From NCBI GenBank assembly GCA_945890485.1, contig CAMDCN010000001.1:649761-713760 (forward strand): 64,000 nucleotides of DNA, written 5' to 3'. The position numbers and the translations under genes were made by a program. The notes under the pieces were generated by a model. It made no database searches. It saw nothing but the letters and a program-made list of their open reading frames with translations, and was not told the DNA's origin. This document shows, in pieces, positions 1 to 9,454 of this stretch; position 1 is the stretch's first letter, and each line of letters begins with the position of its first letter. This stretch comes from Candidatus Sulfopaludibacter sp. SbA3 (GTDB lineage: Bacteria > Acidobacteriota > Terriglobia > Bryobacterales > Bryobacteraceae).

Positions 1-102
1 AATGAGATGGGAGACGAGGTGTACGCTACCCCGGCGGTGGACGGGAACCGGTTGATTGTCCGGACCCGGGGTAGCTTATTCGCGTTCGCTAACTCAAAAT
101 AG
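1..102 (+). CDS. C-terminal fragment of a PQQ-like beta-propeller repeat protein (truncated by window edge)
   Basis: Frame 1 reads NEMGDEVYATPAVDGNRLIVRTRGSLFAFANSK*, a typical PQQ/BamB-like blade (G.VYATPAV.GNRL.VRT...LFAF). Stop TAG at 100-102. Confidence 0.65.
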   Translation, partial: NEMGDEVYATPAVDGNRLIVRTRGSLFAFANSK

Positions 103-1501
103 GGTTGATCACGCGGCCGGCGACGTCCGTGAGCCGGAAGTCCCGGCCCTGCGACTTGAACGTGAGCTTGGTGTGATTTAGACCGAGCTGGTTGAGAATC
201 GTGGCGTGGATATCGTGGATCTCGATTTTGCCCTCGGTGGGGGAGAAGCCGAATTCGTCACTGGCGCCGTGCTTGATGCCGGGTTTGAGGCCGCCGCCGG
301 CCATGAACATGCTGAAGCTATCGATGTGGTGATTGCGGCCGATTTTGCCCTTTTCGCGGACTTCGCCCATGGGGGTGCGGCCAAACTCGCCGCTCCAGAC
401 GACGAGGGTGCGATCGAGGAGGCCGCGCTGTTTGAGGTCTTTGATCAGAGCGGCGGAGGCGCGGTCGACTTCCTTGGCTACTAAGTCGAGGGGCTTAGTA
501 ATGTCGTCGTGGTGATCCCAATCGGTATGATACAACTGGACGAAGCGGACACCGCGCTCGACTAAACGGCGGGCTAAGAGGCAGTTATTGCCGAAGCTGG
601 ATTTGCCGGGCTCCGCGCCGTACATTTCGAGCGTCTCTTTGGACTCCTTGCCGAAGTCGATGAGCTCGGGGCCGCTGGTTTGCATCTGGTAGGCCATTTC
701 GTACTGGGCGATGCGGGTGGCGATTTCGGCGTCGGCGGTTTCTTCGAGCTCCATCTGGTTGAGGTCTTTGAGGACTTCGATGGTTTGGCGCTGCTGTTCC
801 GGCGTGACGCCTTTGGGCGTCGAGAGGTTCAGGATGGGGTCGCCGACGTTGCGGAAGGGGATGCCCTGGTAGGAGGTGGGGAGGAAGCCGCTGGACCAGA
901 GGGCGGCGCCGCTGCGGGGGCCGCGGGGGCCGCTTTGGAGGACGACGAAGCCGGGCAGGTCCTTCGATTCGCTGCCGATGCCGTAGGTGACCCAGGAGCC
1001 GACGGAGGGGCGGCCGGCGCGGATGCTGCCGGTGTTGGCGAACATTTTGGCAGGGCCGTGGTTGAAGTTTTCCGTGGATACTCCGTGGAGGACGGTGAGG
1101 TCGTCGGCGATGGAGCCGATGTGGGGGACGAGATCGCTGAAATAGTGGCCGGAGTTGCCGTGCTGCGTGAAGTTGCGGCGGGTACCGAGGAGCTTGGGGG
1201 TCTCCTTCGAAAAGGTATCCATGAAGGCGAAGCGTTTGCCTTTCAGGAACGATTCGGGCGTGGGTTTGCCATCCCACTTGGCGAGCTCTGGCTTGTAGTC
1301 GAATAACTCGAGGTGGCTGGGACCGCCGGCCATGAAGAGGAAGATGACATGGTCTGCCTTGGCGGGGAAGTGGCCCTTCCCTGCCCCGAGGAGGCCGTCG
1401 GCGAGCATGGAGGCAAGGGCCATTTTACCGACGCCGAAGCCGCAATTGCGGAATAACTGCCGGCGTGTCTGAAAGCGGGTAAGTCTGTTTTCTAGATCCA
1501 T
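89..1501 (-). CDS. DUF1501 domain-containing protein (sulfatase-like fold, Tat-like N-terminus)
   Basis: 470 aa; FMAGGPSHLELFDYKPEL, WSGEFGRTPMGE, GRNHHIDSFSMFMAGGGLKPG motifs typical of DUF1501. Confidence 0.93.
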   Translation of the reverse strand: MDLENRLTRFQTRRQLFRNCGFGVGKMALASMLADGLLGAGKGHFPAKADHVIFLFMAGGPSHLELFDYKPELAKWDGKPTPESFLKGKRFAFMDTFSKETPKLLGTRRNFTQHGNSGHYFSDLVPHIGSIADDLTVLHGVSTENFNHGPAKMFANTGSIRAGRPSVGSWVTYGIGSESKDLPGFVVLQSGPRGPRSGAALWSSGFLPTSYQGIPFRNVGDPILNLSTPKGVTPEQQRQTIEVLKDLNQMELEETADAEIATRIAQYEMAYQMQTSGPELIDFGKESKETLEMYGAEPGKSSFGNNCLLARRLVERGVRFVQLYHTDWDHHDDITKPLDLVAKEVDRASAALIKDLKQRGLLDRTLVVWSGEFGRTPMGEVREKGKIGRNHHIDSFSMFMAGGGLKPGIKHGASDEFGFSPTEGKIEIHDIHATILNQLGLNHTKLTFKSQGRDFRLTDVAGRVINPILS

Positions 1502-1507
1502 GGGTAG

Positions 1508-3748
1508 TTACTCTCGGGTCATGAACTCGTCGAGGTTGAGAAGAACGCGGGCGACGCTGGTCCAGAGGGCGGTTTCGTTGGCTTCGGTTTGCGAATCGCG
1601 CTGCTGGCGGACGAAGCGGAGGAGGCGGTCGGTTTCGCGGGGGCGCGGTGCGCGCTGGACAGCAAGTTCGAAGCCGTGACGGAGGCGGGCCGATTCGTTG
1701 GCGGGCGCTTCCTTAACGATGCGTTGAGCGAGGGCGGCGGCGAACTCGACGGAAGACTCGTCGTTCAGGAGGGTGAGGGCCTGGAGGGGCGAGTTCGAAC
1801 GGATGCGGCGGGTGCAGGAGGTGATGCCGTCGGCGGCGTCGAACACCGTGAGGCTGGGGTGGGCGGCGCTGCGCTGGAAAAACGTATACATGCCGCGGCG
1901 ATAGCGTTCGGCGCCAGTCGCCGTCTTCCATTCGCGGACGACCTGGGTGACGCTGAGGGCGCCCGGGGGAATGGGCGGGAAAAAGCTGGGGCCGCCGAGT
2001 TTTTCGGTGATGAGGCCGCTGCTGACCAAGGCGGAATCGCGAATGATTTCGGCGTCGAGGCGGAGGCGATTCTGCTTTGAGAGGAGCTTATTGTCGGGGT
2101 CGACGGCGGCGGCATCGGGCCGCGGGAGGGAAGCCTGCTGATACGTCGCACTCGAGACGATCAGCTTGTGAAGGGCTTTCTGGCTCCAGTTGCTTTCGAT
2201 GAAGGAGGCCGCGAGATAGTCGAGTAGCTCGGGATGGGTGGGACGATCGCCGACTAAGCCGAAATCGCTTTCGGTGTCGACGATGCCGCGACCGAAGTAT
2301 TTCTGCCAGACTCGGTTGACGGTGACGCGGGGGGTAAGCGGGTTGTCTTTGGCGACAAGCCACTTGGCGAAATCGAGCCGGTTCGCGTTTTCCGGCATCG
2401 GGGGGAGCACCGCAATACCGCCGGGCTGGACCGGGCTGCCTTTGCGAGTGAAGTCGCCGCCGAGGTGGATGTAAGAAGGCCGAGGGGTAGGACGCTCCTT
2501 CATGATGAGAGTGCGGAGCAGCTTCGGCTTCTGCTTGCGGAGGTCTGCTATCTCTTTGCGAAGGGCGATGAGGGTGGGGTCCTTGTCGGCGTTTTCGGTA
2601 AGCGATTCCTGGTGCTTGCGGATTTTGAGTTCGAGGGCTTGGATGTCGGCCTCCCATTTCACCTGGCGGGCCTTTTCTTCGTCGCTGCCGATTTCCAGGA
2701 AGGGGCGGTTGAAGTACTTGCGATCCTCCTCCTTGTCGACCTCGTCGACGCCGTTCCAGAAAGCGAAAATCTGATAGAACTCGCGTTGGGTGACGGGGTC
2801 ATACTTATGATCGTGACAACGGGCGCAGCCGAGGGTGAGGCCAAGGAAGGCGGAGCCGGTGGTGGCGACGCGGTCGGCGACGGCTTCGACGCGATACTGT
2901 TCGAAGTCGATGCCGCCTTCGTAGTTGGAGGGGGTGTTGCGGTGGAAGCCGGTGGCGATGATCTGATCGTTGGTCGCGTTGGGGAGTAAGTCGCCGGCGA
3001 CCTGTTCGATGACGAACTGATCGAACGGCATGTCCTTGTTGATGGCGTTGAGGACCCAGTCGCGATAGGGCCAGATGTCGCGAGGGGCGTCGATAGTGTA
3101 GCCGTCGGTATCGGAGTAGCGGGCTACGTCGAGCCAGTGGCGGCCCCATCGTTCACCGTAGGCGGGGGAGGCGAGGAGTTGGTCGACGACCTTTTCATAG
3201 GCCGTGGGCGAATCGTCTTTTAGGAAGGCTTCGAGCTGGGCGGGCGTCGGGGGAAGACCGGTGAGGTCGAGGTGGACGCGGCGGAGGAGGGTGCGCTTGT
3301 CGGCGCGGGGGGAGAGGGCGAGACCTTTCTCCTGTAGCTTGGCGAGGATGAAGGTATCGATAGTGGCGTTTGCTGGTTTGGGGCGGATGGGTTGGAAGGC
3401 CCAGTGTTTGCTCGTGCGGCGCTTGGCTTTGAGGAACGACTCGGGGGCTGGCATGCCCGCCTGGACCCATTTCTCGAGAACGGCGATTTCGGCGTCGGTG
3501 AGCTTTTTGCCGCCTTTCGGCATTTTGAGGTCGCCGGCTTGTTTGACGGCTTCGAGGATGACGCGGGCGGCGGGGCCGCGGTTGCCGCCTTTCAGGATGG
3601 CTTCTTTTGAGTCGAGGGCGAGGCCCCCGTTGACAGAGTTGACGTTATGGCAGCCGGCGCAATTCTTCTTGAGAATTGAGAGGGCCTCCGCTCCGTCCTG
3701 CGCCATCAGCGGCACTGCTGCCAGGAAAATGAAACTGAATCGAAGCAT
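1508..3748 (-). CDS. PSD1-type cytochrome c protein with DUF1549/DUF1553 domains
   Basis: CAGCH and CARCH heme motifs, HWLDVARYSDTDGYTID and TVNRVWQKYFGRGIV motifs. The ORF extends to 3952 but the signal peptide MLRFSFIFLAAVPLMAQ places the likely start at 3748. Confidence 0.92.
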   Translation of the reverse strand: MLRFSFIFLAAVPLMAQDGAEALSILKKNCAGCHNVNSVNGGLALDSKEAILKGGNRGPAARVILEAVKQAGDLKMPKGGKKLTDAEIAVLEKWVQAGMPAPESFLKAKRRTSKHWAFQPIRPKPANATIDTFILAKLQEKGLALSPRADKRTLLRRVHLDLTGLPPTPAQLEAFLKDDSPTAYEKVVDQLLASPAYGERWGRHWLDVARYSDTDGYTIDAPRDIWPYRDWVLNAINKDMPFDQFVIEQVAGDLLPNATNDQIIATGFHRNTPSNYEGGIDFEQYRVEAVADRVATTGSAFLGLTLGCARCHDHKYDPVTQREFYQIFAFWNGVDEVDKEEDRKYFNRPFLEIGSDEEKARQVKWEADIQALELKIRKHQESLTENADKDPTLIALRKEIADLRKQKPKLLRTLIMKERPTPRPSYIHLGGDFTRKGSPVQPGGIAVLPPMPENANRLDFAKWLVAKDNPLTPRVTVNRVWQKYFGRGIVDTESDFGLVGDRPTHPELLDYLAASFIESNWSQKALHKLIVSSATYQQASLPRPDAAAVDPDNKLLSKQNRLRLDAEIIRDSALVSSGLITEKLGGPSFFPPIPPGALSVTQVVREWKTATGAERYRRGMYTFFQRSAAHPSLTVFDAADGITSCTRRIRSNSPLQALTLLNDESSVEFAAALAQRIVKEAPANESARLRHGFELAVQRAPRPRETDRLLRFVRQQRDSQTEANETALWTSVARVLLNLDEFMTRE

Positions 3749-3768
3749 TGTGGGTATCTTATCAAGAG

Positions 3769-4887
3769 ATGCCGATGCTTGCGGCTTTGTTGGCCGTTTC
3801 GTTCTACGCCGATGTTCTGCCGATCCTCGAGCGGCGGTGCTTGGGCTGCCACCAGGTTGGGGAGGCGGCTCCGATGGCACTGGGTTCGTTTTCTGAAGCA
3901 CGGCCGTTTGCGAAGGCGATGCGAGATGCTGTCGTTTCCGAGTCGATGCCACCGGGGGGCGGGATGCCGGCGGCCGAGGTGGCTATTCTACGGCAATGGT
4001 CGGCGCGACCGGTGGCGGGGTCGCCGGTGCGGGTGGCGGTGCTGCCGGTGCGACCTGTCCTGCGAGGGGACCTGACTTTGCGGATGGCGGAACCGTTTCG
4101 CGTGCCGGCAGAGGCGACGGTGGCATATCAGCATTTTGTACTGCCAACGGGACAGGAACAGGGACGGTGGATTCAAGCGATAGAGATTCGGCCGGGGAAC
4201 CGGAGAGTGGTGCATCACGCGGTGGCGTTTGTGCGGACGGCGCGGAGCGAGTTTTTGCGGGGTGGAAAGCTGTCAGTCGAAGATGAGGTGCTGGGGACGT
4301 ATCTGCCGGGGGAGGGGGTGGTGCGGCTGCCGGAAGGGCTGGCGAAATGGCTACCGGCGGGGGCGGAGATCGTATTGCAAATGCATTACACGAGTACGGG
4401 GCAAGCGGAGAGTGATCAGACGGAGATTCGCTTGGAGTATGGGGTAAGGCCGCGGGAACGCGTGTATACGATGTCGGTGGCGCAGTGGGACTTTGCGATT
4501 CCGCCATTTGCGAAGGCGTATCCGGTGGAGGCAGAGTTCACGGTGCGGACGGGGGTGAGGGTTCTGGCGGTGACGCCCCATTTGCACTTGCGGGGACGGA
4601 GCATGCGGGTGACGGCCGGGGAGCAGGTGGTGCTGGACGTGCCACGCTACCGGTTCGATTGGCAGCTACGGCGGGTGTTGACCAAGCCGGTGACGCTGGC
4701 TTCCGGGGAGACAATCCGCGTGGAGGCGACGTTCGACAACTCACGGAATAATCCGAGGAATCCGGATCCGTCGGCGACGGTTCGATGGGGGGAGCAGAGT
4801 GGGCAGGAGATGATGGTCGCGTTTGTTGACGTGGCCATTCCGGCCGGCTGGCCCCCCACGGAGATCTACCGTCCGAAGCGGTTTTAG
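3769..4887 (+). CDS. Cytochrome c / copper type II ascorbate-dependent monooxygenase-like protein
   Basis: MPMLAALLAVSFYADVLPILERRCLGCHQ (signal + CxxCH), then VVHHAVAF, MHYT, HLHLRG and QEMMV motifs like PHM-fold copper monooxygenases. The ORF extends upstream to 3748. Confidence 0.75.
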   Translation: MPMLAALLAVSFYADVLPILERRCLGCHQVGEAAPMALGSFSEARPFAKAMRDAVVSESMPPGGGMPAAEVAILRQWSARPVAGSPVRVAVLPVRPVLRGDLTLRMAEPFRVPAEATVAYQHFVLPTGQEQGRWIQAIEIRPGNRRVVHHAVAFVRTARSEFLRGGKLSVEDEVLGTYLPGEGVVRLPEGLAKWLPAGAEIVLQMHYTSTGQAESDQTEIRLEYGVRPRERVYTMSVAQWDFAIPPFAKAYPVEAEFTVRTGVRVLAVTPHLHLRGRSMRVTAGEQVVLDVPRYRFDWQLRRVLTKPVTLASGETIRVEATFDNSRNNPRNPDPSATVRWGEQSGQEMMVAFVDVAIPAGWPPTEIYRPKRF

Positions 4888-6014
4888 ACCGCCAGGAACT
4901 TCACACACACAGGGACAGGACAGGCGACGGGTTTTCCAACTGGGGTGAGCTTGCCGGTGGCGCCATCGATGCGGAAGACCACGAGCGAGTCCGAGTCCTG
5001 GTTGGCGGCCACGAGGAATTGTCCGCTGGGATCAATGTTGAAATTGCGCGGCGTCTTCCCTTGCGTGGATTCGTTGCCGATGCGTGCGATTTTACCCGAG
5101 GCGGCGTCGATGGAGAAGATCGCGATGGAATCGTGGCCGCGGTTGGAGCCGTAGACGAAGCGGCCGTTGGGGTGGACGACCGTCTCCGCCGTGCTGAGGC
5201 CGCGGGCGACCGGAACGGGCATCGTGGGTTCGGTATTGATTTCGGTGAGCTTCCCGGCCTTGGCGTCCCAGGTCATGGCCGTGAGGGTGCAGAGGATTTC
5301 GTTGATGACGTAGGCCCACTTGCCGTTCGGATGGAAGGCGAAGTGACGGGGGCCACCGCCGGGGGCGACTGCGAATTCCCCGTGAGTGGCCATTTCACCT
5401 GACTTCGCGTTGAACTTATAGATCATGACGCGATCTTTGCCGAGGTCTGCGACGAGGGCGAAACGATTGGCCTTATCCAAATTGATGGAGTGCGCGTGCG
5501 GGCCGGACTGGCGGGAGGCGTTGGGTCCGAACGGGGCGCCATGCTGGAAAAAACCGGTGCGCTTCCCGATTTTGCCGTCGGCGGCGAGAGCGAAAGCGGC
5601 GGCACTGCCGCTGCCGTAGTTGGCGCAAAGGACGAATTTTCCGTTGTCGCTGACTTTTACGTGGCAGGGCCCGCTGCCGGCGCTGCCGACCTGATTGAGG
5701 AGGGTGAGCTTGCCGGTGGCGCGATCGATAGAATAGGCGTTCACCGAGCCGCCCTTTTCGCCTTTGAACTCGTCGAGCTCACCGACGGAATAGAGGAGAT
5801 TGCCTTTGGGGTGGAGGGCCAGAAACGACGGATTGGCCGTTTCGGCGGCGACGCCGAGGGGGGACAACGTGCCAGTGGCCGTGTCCATCTCAAATTGATA
5901 GATGCCTTTGCTGGCGCCGCGGGTATAGGTGCCGATGTAGACACGTACCTTCCTGGGGGCTTGGGCGAGCAGCGGGGCGCTCATCATCATCAATCCGAAA
6001 TCACGTCGATTCAT
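4884..6014 (-). CDS. Lactonase family protein (6-phosphogluconolactonase-like 7-bladed beta-propeller)
   Basis: VYIGTYTRGASKGIYQFEMDTATG, GPHAHSINLD, GGGPRHFAFHPNGKWAYV. Confidence 0.92.
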   Translation of the reverse strand: MNRRDFGLMMMSAPLLAQAPRKVRVYIGTYTRGASKGIYQFEMDTATGTLSPLGVAAETANPSFLALHPKGNLLYSVGELDEFKGEKGGSVNAYSIDRATGKLTLLNQVGSAGSGPCHVKVSDNGKFVLCANYGSGSAAAFALAADGKIGKRTGFFQHGAPFGPNASRQSGPHAHSINLDKANRFALVADLGKDRVMIYKFNAKSGEMATHGEFAVAPGGGPRHFAFHPNGKWAYVINEILCTLTAMTWDAKAGKLTEINTEPTMPVPVARGLSTAETVVHPNGRFVYGSNRGHDSIAIFSIDAASGKIARIGNESTQGKTPRNFNIDPSGQFLVAANQDSDSLVVFRIDGATGKLTPVGKPVACPVPVCVKFLAV

Positions 6015-6025
6015 TCACGCTCTCC

Positions 6026-8497
6026 TTAGAACATGCGCTCTTGGCGGCGCAAGGTGCCGAAACTGCCGATGTTCGCTATGGCAAACGATACCAGATATTG
6101 GTTTTCGTTGCGCGTACCGAAGCTGAGGCGGCGGTATTGAAAGCTGAGGCCGCAGCAGTCGGAATTGTAGCTGATCTCGGTCGTGGCGAACTGCATTTTG
6201 GCTTCGCGGAAATCGTATACGCCGGTGTAGCCGGCGCTCCAGCCGCGGCGTCCGGGAGCTCCGATGCCACCGCGGAGGAGGAGCTGGTTCGCATTGGGGC
6301 TGACATTGGGCGTTCCGCGGACCTGATTGTGACCGATGCCGAAAAACGTTTGGTTGATCCGGGCGTCGGCGATGACGGTGGAGTTCGTGATCCGTTTGAA
6401 GAGTGGGTCCCAGTCGGTTCGCCACTCGATGCTGGCGGACTGGATGGGCGACATCCGGAGGACGGAGATGACGGGGGAGTAGTGGCGAGGACGGTCGATG
6501 AAGCTGTAGCCGGTGAGGGTCGTGGACGAGAGGAAGACGTTCCGCGAGCCTTCGACGACGGCTCCGCCGAAGGTGGGGTCAAAATAGCGGCGCTGCATGA
6601 CCTGCCAGGTGAGGACTTCCTGAACGTTACCGTTGCGCTTGGCGTAGAGACGGTTGGTGAGTGAGACGTCAGCCTCGGTGGTGGAGGTTAGGATATCGTT
6701 CTCGTCGAAGCGAATGATTTCACGGAAATTGCGGATACCAGAGACGTGTCGAAAGGTGATCCTAGGCTCAACTACATGTTTCACTTCTGTCCCTAACCAT
6801 TTAGGGCCTTTGAAGATACGCTCCAGGGTTGGCATGATCAGCTCGGCGCCGAAGTCGTTAGCCTGGCGATACAGATCGCGGCCGGCCGTCGCGGTGGCCG
6901 TGGACGAGCTTGAGAGGTCCTTGCGCGAACCGTAGTGGGTCGCATGGAACGTGTAGGACGGCGCGAGGCTAAACCCCTTCCATTGCAGGACCGCCATGAC
7001 GCGCGGGGCAAAGTTCAATCGATCGGTGAACTGCCGGGTGATGAAGCCGGGTTCGCGGCGCTTGTGAAATCCGGCACTGGAATCAAAGGAGTACCAGACG
7101 GGTATGACGCGACCCAGAAGGCGACGTTCACGAGAGTGGAAATCGACGGACGGGGTTTTGCGAATAACGACTTGGTCGTCAGGAAGAGTGCTCTGGAAGA
7201 ACTGATGACGGGAGAACTCGACGCCGAAGGAATACGTATCCCAACTCTTCTGGACATGACCATCCGAGTTCACCGCGGAGAAGATCGCTTCATTAAAGCT
7301 TTGCGTGAAAGCCTGCCGGAAAAGGAATGAGGATAAATAGTTTATGTTTGCAGCCCCGGTCCATCCCTTGCCCAGGACCGACCTTCCGGAACCGTTGATA
7401 AGGAAACCGCCTTCCTTGATCCGTTCGCCGCTGTCGGTACGGCGGCCCCGATCGTTGACGCCATAGAGGTAGAGATTGAAGTCGGTGCCAATGCGCGGCT
7501 TCCCCCGGAAATTCACCTCATGGGCGAAGCCGCGTTGAGTGAAGAGTTGGCCACGGTACATGGCGTCATAGGAGCGGTTAATGGCCCAATAGTAGCCGAC
7601 GCCGTACATGAAACCACGACGGGTGCTGTTTCCAAAGTTTGGCGTTAAGAAACCACTCTTACGCGGTTGTTCCGCAAGGGACTTATAGAACACCGGCGTG
7701 TAGAAGATCGGCATGCGGCGGACCCGGAAGACAGCGCGGTAGGCGATGGCGCGGTCGCCGGGGATGATATCGAACTTCGGGCCGGCCAGACGCCACCACG
7801 GCTTTGGGAGGACGCAATTGGTAAGGAAGCCATCGTACAAGATAAACCGGTTCTTTATCTTTTCCGCCCAACGTCCCTGAAAATTAAACGGGTTCTGCGA
7901 CATCAGTAGTCCCGGACGATACTCGATTTTGCCTTGGGCGTTCCCGTTAACATCGAAGAACGTTCCGGACTCTTCTTTCAAGTTGTACTTTACCGTTTTC
8001 GCTCGCATCTCCTCCGAGCTGGTGTAGCTTTTGTAGTAGACGTTGCCGCGAGCATCGACGTCGCCAGTCGATTCGTTGTAGTCGATTTCATCCGCTTTCA
8101 GGAGAACTTCGGCAGTTTCCACCTCGGCGGCGCCGCGGAGATGGTAGATCTGGCCATCGACCTCCTGGGTGACGGCGCGGACCAGAACCTCGTCGGCGGC
8201 TGGGGCGTTGGGTCGCTTTGTTCCGGCGGGCGGAGCGGTCGCAACTGTTGGAGGCAATGGGGTTGCGAGAGGAGAGCGCTGCGGCGGGAAGGGTTGACCA
8301 AAAATATTCCCGGCCAGCAGTATAAGGCAAACTACCAAGGCAGCCGATAGACAGATTGCGGATGAAAGAGTTGGGCGAATGCCTGAACAAAACTCTATGA
8401 TTTCGTTGGAAATAATGCTAACGTGACTGGGTGGTCGTAGTACAGTACTGCTAAACTGTCCTACTACCAACAGCCGTTCTTGTTTCACCGTCGTCAA
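6026..8497 (-). CDS. lptD: LPS-assembly protein LptD (start codon uncertain)
   Basis: OstA-like N-terminal segment (QIYHLRGAAEVETAEVLLKADEIDYNESTGDVDARGNVYY) plus long beta-barrel C-terminus (FYTPVFYKSLAEQPRKSGFLTPNFGNSTRRGFMYGVGYYWAINRSYDA). Confidence 0.88.
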   Translation of the reverse strand: MTTVKQERLLVVGQFSSTVLRPPSHVSIISNEIIEFCSGIRPTLSSAICLSAALVVCLILLAGNIFGQPFPPQRSPLATPLPPTVATAPPAGTKRPNAPAADEVLVRAVTQEVDGQIYHLRGAAEVETAEVLLKADEIDYNESTGDVDARGNVYYKSYTSSEEMRAKTVKYNLKEESGTFFDVNGNAQGKIEYRPGLLMSQNPFNFQGRWAEKIKNRFILYDGFLTNCVLPKPWWRLAGPKFDIIPGDRAIAYRAVFRVRRMPIFYTPVFYKSLAEQPRKSGFLTPNFGNSTRRGFMYGVGYYWAINRSYDAMYRGQLFTQRGFAHEVNFRGKPRIGTDFNLYLYGVNDRGRRTDSGERIKEGGFLINGSGRSVLGKGWTGAANINYLSSFLFRQAFTQSFNEAIFSAVNSDGHVQKSWDTYSFGVEFSRHQFFQSTLPDDQVVIRKTPSVDFHSRERRLLGRVIPVWYSFDSSAGFHKRREPGFITRQFTDRLNFAPRVMAVLQWKGFSLAPSYTFHATHYGSRKDLSSSSTATATAGRDLYRQANDFGAELIMPTLERIFKGPKWLGTEVKHVVEPRITFRHVSGIRNFREIIRFDENDILTSTTEADVSLTNRLYAKRNGNVQEVLTWQVMQRRYFDPTFGGAVVEGSRNVFLSSTTLTGYSFIDRPRHYSPVISVLRMSPIQSASIEWRTDWDPLFKRITNSTVIADARINQTFFGIGHNQVRGTPNVSPNANQLLLRGGIGAPGRRGWSAGYTGVYDFREAKMQFATTEISYNSDCCGLSFQYRRLSFGTRNENQYLVSFAIANIGSFGTLRRQERMF

Positions 8498-8551
8498 ACC
8501 AGCAACCCTAGCACGTCCACTTTCGACGAGGCAATACGCGAAAGGTCAATT

Positions 8552-9436
8552 ATGAACTGCCCCAACTGCACGGTTTCTATCAGCGAAGATGATCATCGAT
8601 GTTCCAACTGTGGCCGTCGTCTCGGCAACAACCCCGGGCCACTGCTAGCAACCCGAACTGCGGCAGCGCTGAAGCTGGACACGGTGGCAACGACATATGC
8701 CGAGCCGCGCCCCGCCCCTCGGCCCCGGCTGGAACATTCTAACGAAGCGGCTCCCAAGTCGAGCCCTCGGCACATGGCGGCTATGCAGAGTTCGCTTTTC
8801 TCACTTCACGAGGATCGCAAGATTCGATCCATCGACGGTCAAGCGGAAACGATGACGGCGACTAAGCGGCTTCGCCGCCAGCCGACCGAACGATCCTCTT
8901 ATTTGCCGTACCAGGGTGTATTGGAGTTTCTGCCGGCAAGTGGGCCGGCACCGCGCACATTGCCGACGTCGGTGGAAGCGGTGATCTACTGTGACTTCCC
9001 CGTTGCGACTCGGACACATCGGGTTCTCGCCGGACTGATCGACTTTGTGATCGTACTTGGCTGCATGCTGCTCTTCCTTGGGATCGTGTACCTAGGTTGT
9101 GAGGGCATGCCTTGGGTTGCCCTTGATGGAATGGCTATGAGCATGATCGGAATCGCTACCGGCCTGTTGGGATTTCTCTACGAAGCGTTTTGGGTTATGT
9201 CCGGCGTGCCTTCCCCTGGAATGGAGTGCGTCGGCCTTCGCCTTGTTGGTTTCGACGGGAATGAGCCTTCGAAGTCGGACAACATTCGCCGGGTTCTTGG
9301 TGGAGCCATCAGTGTAATGGCGGCGTTCATCGGCTTAGCTTGGGCCTTTGTTGATGAAGAGTGCTTGACCTGGCAGGATCATATCTCGCGGACGTTCCCC
9401 ACCGGCGTGCGGGAGCAGTACGGTATCCGCCGATAA
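8552..9436 (+). CDS. RDD family membrane protein with N-terminal zinc-ribbon
   Basis: MNCPNCTVSISEDDHRCSNCGRRLG (CxxC...CxxC) and RTHRVLAGLIDFVIVLGCMLLFLGI...GVPSPGMECVGLRLV. ORF called from 8480; ATG at 8552 fits the zinc ribbon start. Confidence 0.85.
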   Translation: MNCPNCTVSISEDDHRCSNCGRRLGNNPGPLLATRTAAALKLDTVATTYAEPRPAPRPRLEHSNEAAPKSSPRHMAAMQSSLFSLHEDRKIRSIDGQAETMTATKRLRRQPTERSSYLPYQGVLEFLPASGPAPRTLPTSVEAVIYCDFPVATRTHRVLAGLIDFVIVLGCMLLFLGIVYLGCEGMPWVALDGMAMSMIGIATGLLGFLYEAFWVMSGVPSPGMECVGLRLVGFDGNEPSKSDNIRRVLGGAISVMAAFIGLAWAFVDEECLTWQDHISRTFPTGVREQYGIRR

Positions 9437-9454
9437 CTGACGTACACTAGCGTC

